Shown here: piece by piece, positions 60,832 through 64,000 of the stretch
How positions within the stretch are numbered: the first letter of the stretch is position 1
How the letters are laid out: every line of letters begins with the position of its first letter
NCBI GenBank assembly: GCA_013398015.1
Contig: VZRR01009807.1
Coordinates: forward strand, 248,001 to 312,000
Length of the DNA: 64,000 nt
DNA from: Oreocharis arfaki
Taxonomy: Eukaryota > Chordata > Aves > Passeriformes > Paramythiidae
Direction: 5' to 3'
The notes under the pieces: model-generated
Databases searched by the model: none
Told to the model about the DNA's origin: nothing
Seen by the model: only the letters and a program-made list of their open reading frames with translations
Program-made: the position numbers and the translations under genes

Positions 60832-63800
60832 GTTCACAAGTATATGGAACAAGAGTTACCAGTTCTTTGATTTGTCAACACTTAGCTAACTTGTCATTTA
60901 TTGACCCCAAAGTCAGGTAGTTTCCTTTCCCTGACTCAATGTCATGGGTGTAAGAACAAAAAGGTAAACCAATGAGCTTTTTCAGGGAAGACACACTGCA
61001 TAGTACATGAAGCAAACAATACATATCAGTATTACTGAAATTAGAAACAATTAGGCTCATAAAAGAAAGAAAACTATGGACTATGAAAGTGGAGTCCATC
61101 TGCCAAACCCAATAATTTTGTTGGACACGTTACCTGCAGCAGTAGACACTGTTCCCAGTTTTGACAAAAGGCAAAACCTCACCTGAGCCAGAACACTGGG
61201 TCAGCACTGTAGAAAGTACGATGGGTCAATCAGTAAAGGGCAATCTTCCTCCAGGTGAATGCTGAGCTACAAATGTTGGAATGCTACAAGTCCTGCATTA
61301 TTGTTTCCACCTTTGCAGAGCTGTCCTGTGTGTCCTTGTACTCAGACTGATTCAGCTCAGCTAACTCCAGATATCTAAATTTAGTCACCTGCTTGTCCTG
61401 GCTCTACCTGTACCAAATGGAGAGTGAAACACCTCCAGATTCATCCCTCAGTTTGGCTGAAATTTCCCATTGATGGTGCCTACCTCTCACCCTTCACCCT
61501 CTTTCCTTCTACGCTGGGTAGGGAAGGTGTGTGCCCACTTTGCCCATCATGTTTGCAGCCCCCTGTACTGGTCATTTCTTGTCCAGTTTCTGCCCAGCAC
61601 ACAAAGGAGCATTTGTCCTTGGCTGGGACACCGGGGCACTGCCACTGGGCAGAGCAGGCAGACAGCACTGCCACGACCACGAGCAGTGACCAGACCCACA
61701 GCTCTGTCAACCCTGCCAACCAGCAACACAAACCCCCAGGAGAGGCACCAGGAGACGCAGCATGGTGAGGAGGCACACACCCAGCATCCCTCAGCTTCTG
61801 GGCCTGCACACTTGTGCTGTAGAAGTGAGAGCTAGCTAAAGCTTTGCTGGCAGAAAGACTGGCCTAATTCTATTTCATGTTCAATTACTTTGCACTTAAA
61901 AAAAAAAAATGCTGGAGTTTAAGACATTTTGGTGTTCAGCCTGAAAAGGTGCTTTATCATAAATTCCCTGCACAGTACCAGAAATGTACGATCTGCACAT
62001 TGAATAAATATTTAACACCTAAAATTGGGACTCCAACTTTGATCAGGGACCACACTTGGGAATAAATTGTCATTGCTTTTAAATTGCTGCAGTTTAGCTA
62101 TAGCAGGTTATATACAGCAGTTATATAAAGCCATATACAAGGAACAGTTTCTATGCCACCACACCAGGAGCAGAGTATGAGTTATACAACAGTTAAACTG
62201 AGACATTCTGTCCAAGGGAAACCATATTGCTCACTCTGGGATTTCATACTGGACATTTATACCCTGGGTAAGAAAATGGATTTTCATAGGAATACGTATT
62301 TGTTTTTCTTATTCAAACAGAACATAAAAATGTGCAAAGTATTTTTAAAGCCAAATTAGAATTCAATTACCTTAACTGTTCTGTTTCTCTGAAAAAAACC
62401 CAAATATATCCATGATATTATGGGGTTTCAAATGTTCTAATTAATCCACTGCTTTTAATTGAGGATATGCCAAAGTAGACATAGTGTCTGTTATTTAAAG
62501 AGCACTGGCAACTGGTAATGAATACTGACATCGTGGTTGCTGACTCTGGGTCCTTTCACAACAGTGACCCTCCCAAAAAAGTACTTTCAAACTCTCTTAC
62601 ACATGCGTGAAAACAACCAGTGGGAGGGAGAAAACAAAACAATTGTGATGTTGCATCAAAACAACTGCTCCCCATCACAGAACTCCTACATGTGTTGGCA
62701 GTCCTACCTACAAAACTGCCCCAGCACCATTCTCCCTGGAAAGTGTCAAGGAGGAGAGAAAGAAATGACTAAACATGCTTCCCTCTTTCTTCTAACAGAA
62801 GACAGGTACTAGCTGAACATGCCATTTAAAAGGGAAAAAAATCATTCCCCACTGAAGTTTGTACCTGCAAGTGCTCCCCCAAACCCTTTCACCCCCCTCC
62901 AACTCACAGCACTGCAGAGACCAAACTGGGGGAGCTTGCGATTCTGTCCATCATTCCCATGCCTGTAACACAGCTAATAACTGGAATTATCAAGGGTGAT
63001 ATCCTGTCACTTTAATCATATCCCAGGCCTTTATCAGATAGGAGAAATGTATTCTTCTTGGCTAAGGAGGCAGGCCCAGATCCAGAAAGGTTTTTAGCTT
63101 CCACCTCTTACCAGAAGCAACAACCTGTAGGTACCTGCAGGCTCCCATGGTCCAGTACGGCTTGTGTTTCGTGCCCACTCCAGGGACAGAGCCCCACAGC
63201 ACCCAAGGCTGCCTCACCAGGGCTGGCTGGGAGACCATGCTCACCTCCAGGCTCTCCTCTAGCAGAGGCCTCCTGCGAGTCCCATCGGCCAAGCAGGATG
63301 GAACCATTTGGGAATGCCTCTGGTAGCATACTCCATCTCAGGTGCTACAAGTGTAAGAGGAGGCCCAGGTCTCAGAGGACTTTGGAAAGGCACTGAGAGC
63401 TGTCCCCCCCATGCTGAGGCTGAGAAGCTGAAAAGGAGGAAAACCCTCAGGTTACTCACACCAAGAACTTGTCAAAGCTGGAGGAAAATAGCTGTAAGTC
63501 CACGCTCATGGTAAAAATGGGAAGCCACTGGAAAAGGAATGATAATATTGGCGTCATGAAGGTTTACCAAAAGAGAGCATTGCCAGGAAAAACCATGAAT
63601 TTAGTTTCACAAACAAATTCCTTGCCCAGACTAACAGAACCAAAATATTTTCTTGATGGCTTTTTGCAGTTGGGCAGAAATGGAAAATCTTTCTGTAAAT
63701 ATTCTCTGTCCTCTTGCAGCTGCTCAATTGTCAGGGTGATGAGATTACACGTGAGAGGGAGAAGAGGTTAAGTATTAGCAGCGAGTAAGAAGTGATGTCT

Positions 63801-64000
63801 CAGGAGGATGCTGCAGCCACCTGTCAGAGCATGGGACTGATACCAGTGTTCAGTGACGTCCTAGGCGGGACACTCCTGCTCTTTCAGACTCCCTCTCCAA
63901 CAGCAACTCCTGGAGGCACAACTGGGATTTGTCAAAATCAAGAGGGCTACAGCAGAAGCAACCCTGAAACGGAGTTAAGCTCAGCTCCTAGGCAGGTAAC
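60832..64000. other. Noncoding stretch to the right edge
   Basis: No gene or repeat family recognised. It holds an A12 run at 61898-61909. GC-richer patches at 61590-61770 and 63060-63420 generate overlapping frames of about 110-120 codons on both strands, which look like composition effects. Confidence 0.5.

Noticed and set aside
63058..63396. 112-codon plus-strand frame near the right edge
   Set aside because: A GC-richer patch with overlapping frames on both strands and no domain pattern.
1..64000. CRISPR array, operon, rRNA or phage-like system
   Set aside because: No regularly spaced repeats, no ribosome-binding-site/gene arrays, and the repeat content is that of a bird nuclear genome.

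Overview
The window reads as nuclear DNA of a bird, most likely a passerine. Twelve or more CR1 LINE fragments are recognisable by their 3' ends, which carry the ATTCTGTG-type octamer, and by remnants of the CR1 reverse transcriptase C-terminus. One short element (34784-34906) joins a tRNA-Ile-like head to a CR1 tail, the architecture of the passerine TguSINE1 family. A 592-bp solo LTR at 49398-49989 resembles LTRs I know from songbird genomes. There are no bacterial-style genes, no operons, no rRNA and no functional tRNA.

Layout. 1-7.6 kb is mostly unique noncoding DNA. It holds one candidate 3'-terminal coding exon (2091-2228, followed by a polyadenylation signal) and an AT-rich, homeodomain/POU-motif-rich segment around 4.2-4.65 kb. 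7.6-18.4 kb carries CR1 copies of different ages: two on the plus strand at 15.3 and 16.6 kb, a well-preserved minus-strand copy at 17.8-18.4 kb, and an old copy at 9.05-9.62 kb. 18.4-28.4 kb is repeat-poor, with a short open frame at 25.1-25.6 kb that contains a membrane-like segment. 28.4-35.8 kb is the densest retroelement stretch (CR1, old CR1-like, CR1, CR1, SINE, CR1). 35.8-49.4 kb is largely featureless. The solo LTR is at 49.4-50.0 kb, a weaker degraded retroviral LTR with a primer-binding-site-like sequence is at 56.48-56.98 kb, and a final CR1 tail is at 60.7 kb.

No complete protein-coding gene is visible. Most long open frames are chance frames or translations across CR1 and LTR sequence. 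The window is best read as intergenic or large-intron DNA. Six short stretches look like conserved noncoding (enhancer-type) sequence by composition and motif content only, and need alignment to test. I found no convincing evidence of a new biological system. The observations most worth checking are the candidate terminal exon near 2.1 kb, the SINE, and the two LTRs.
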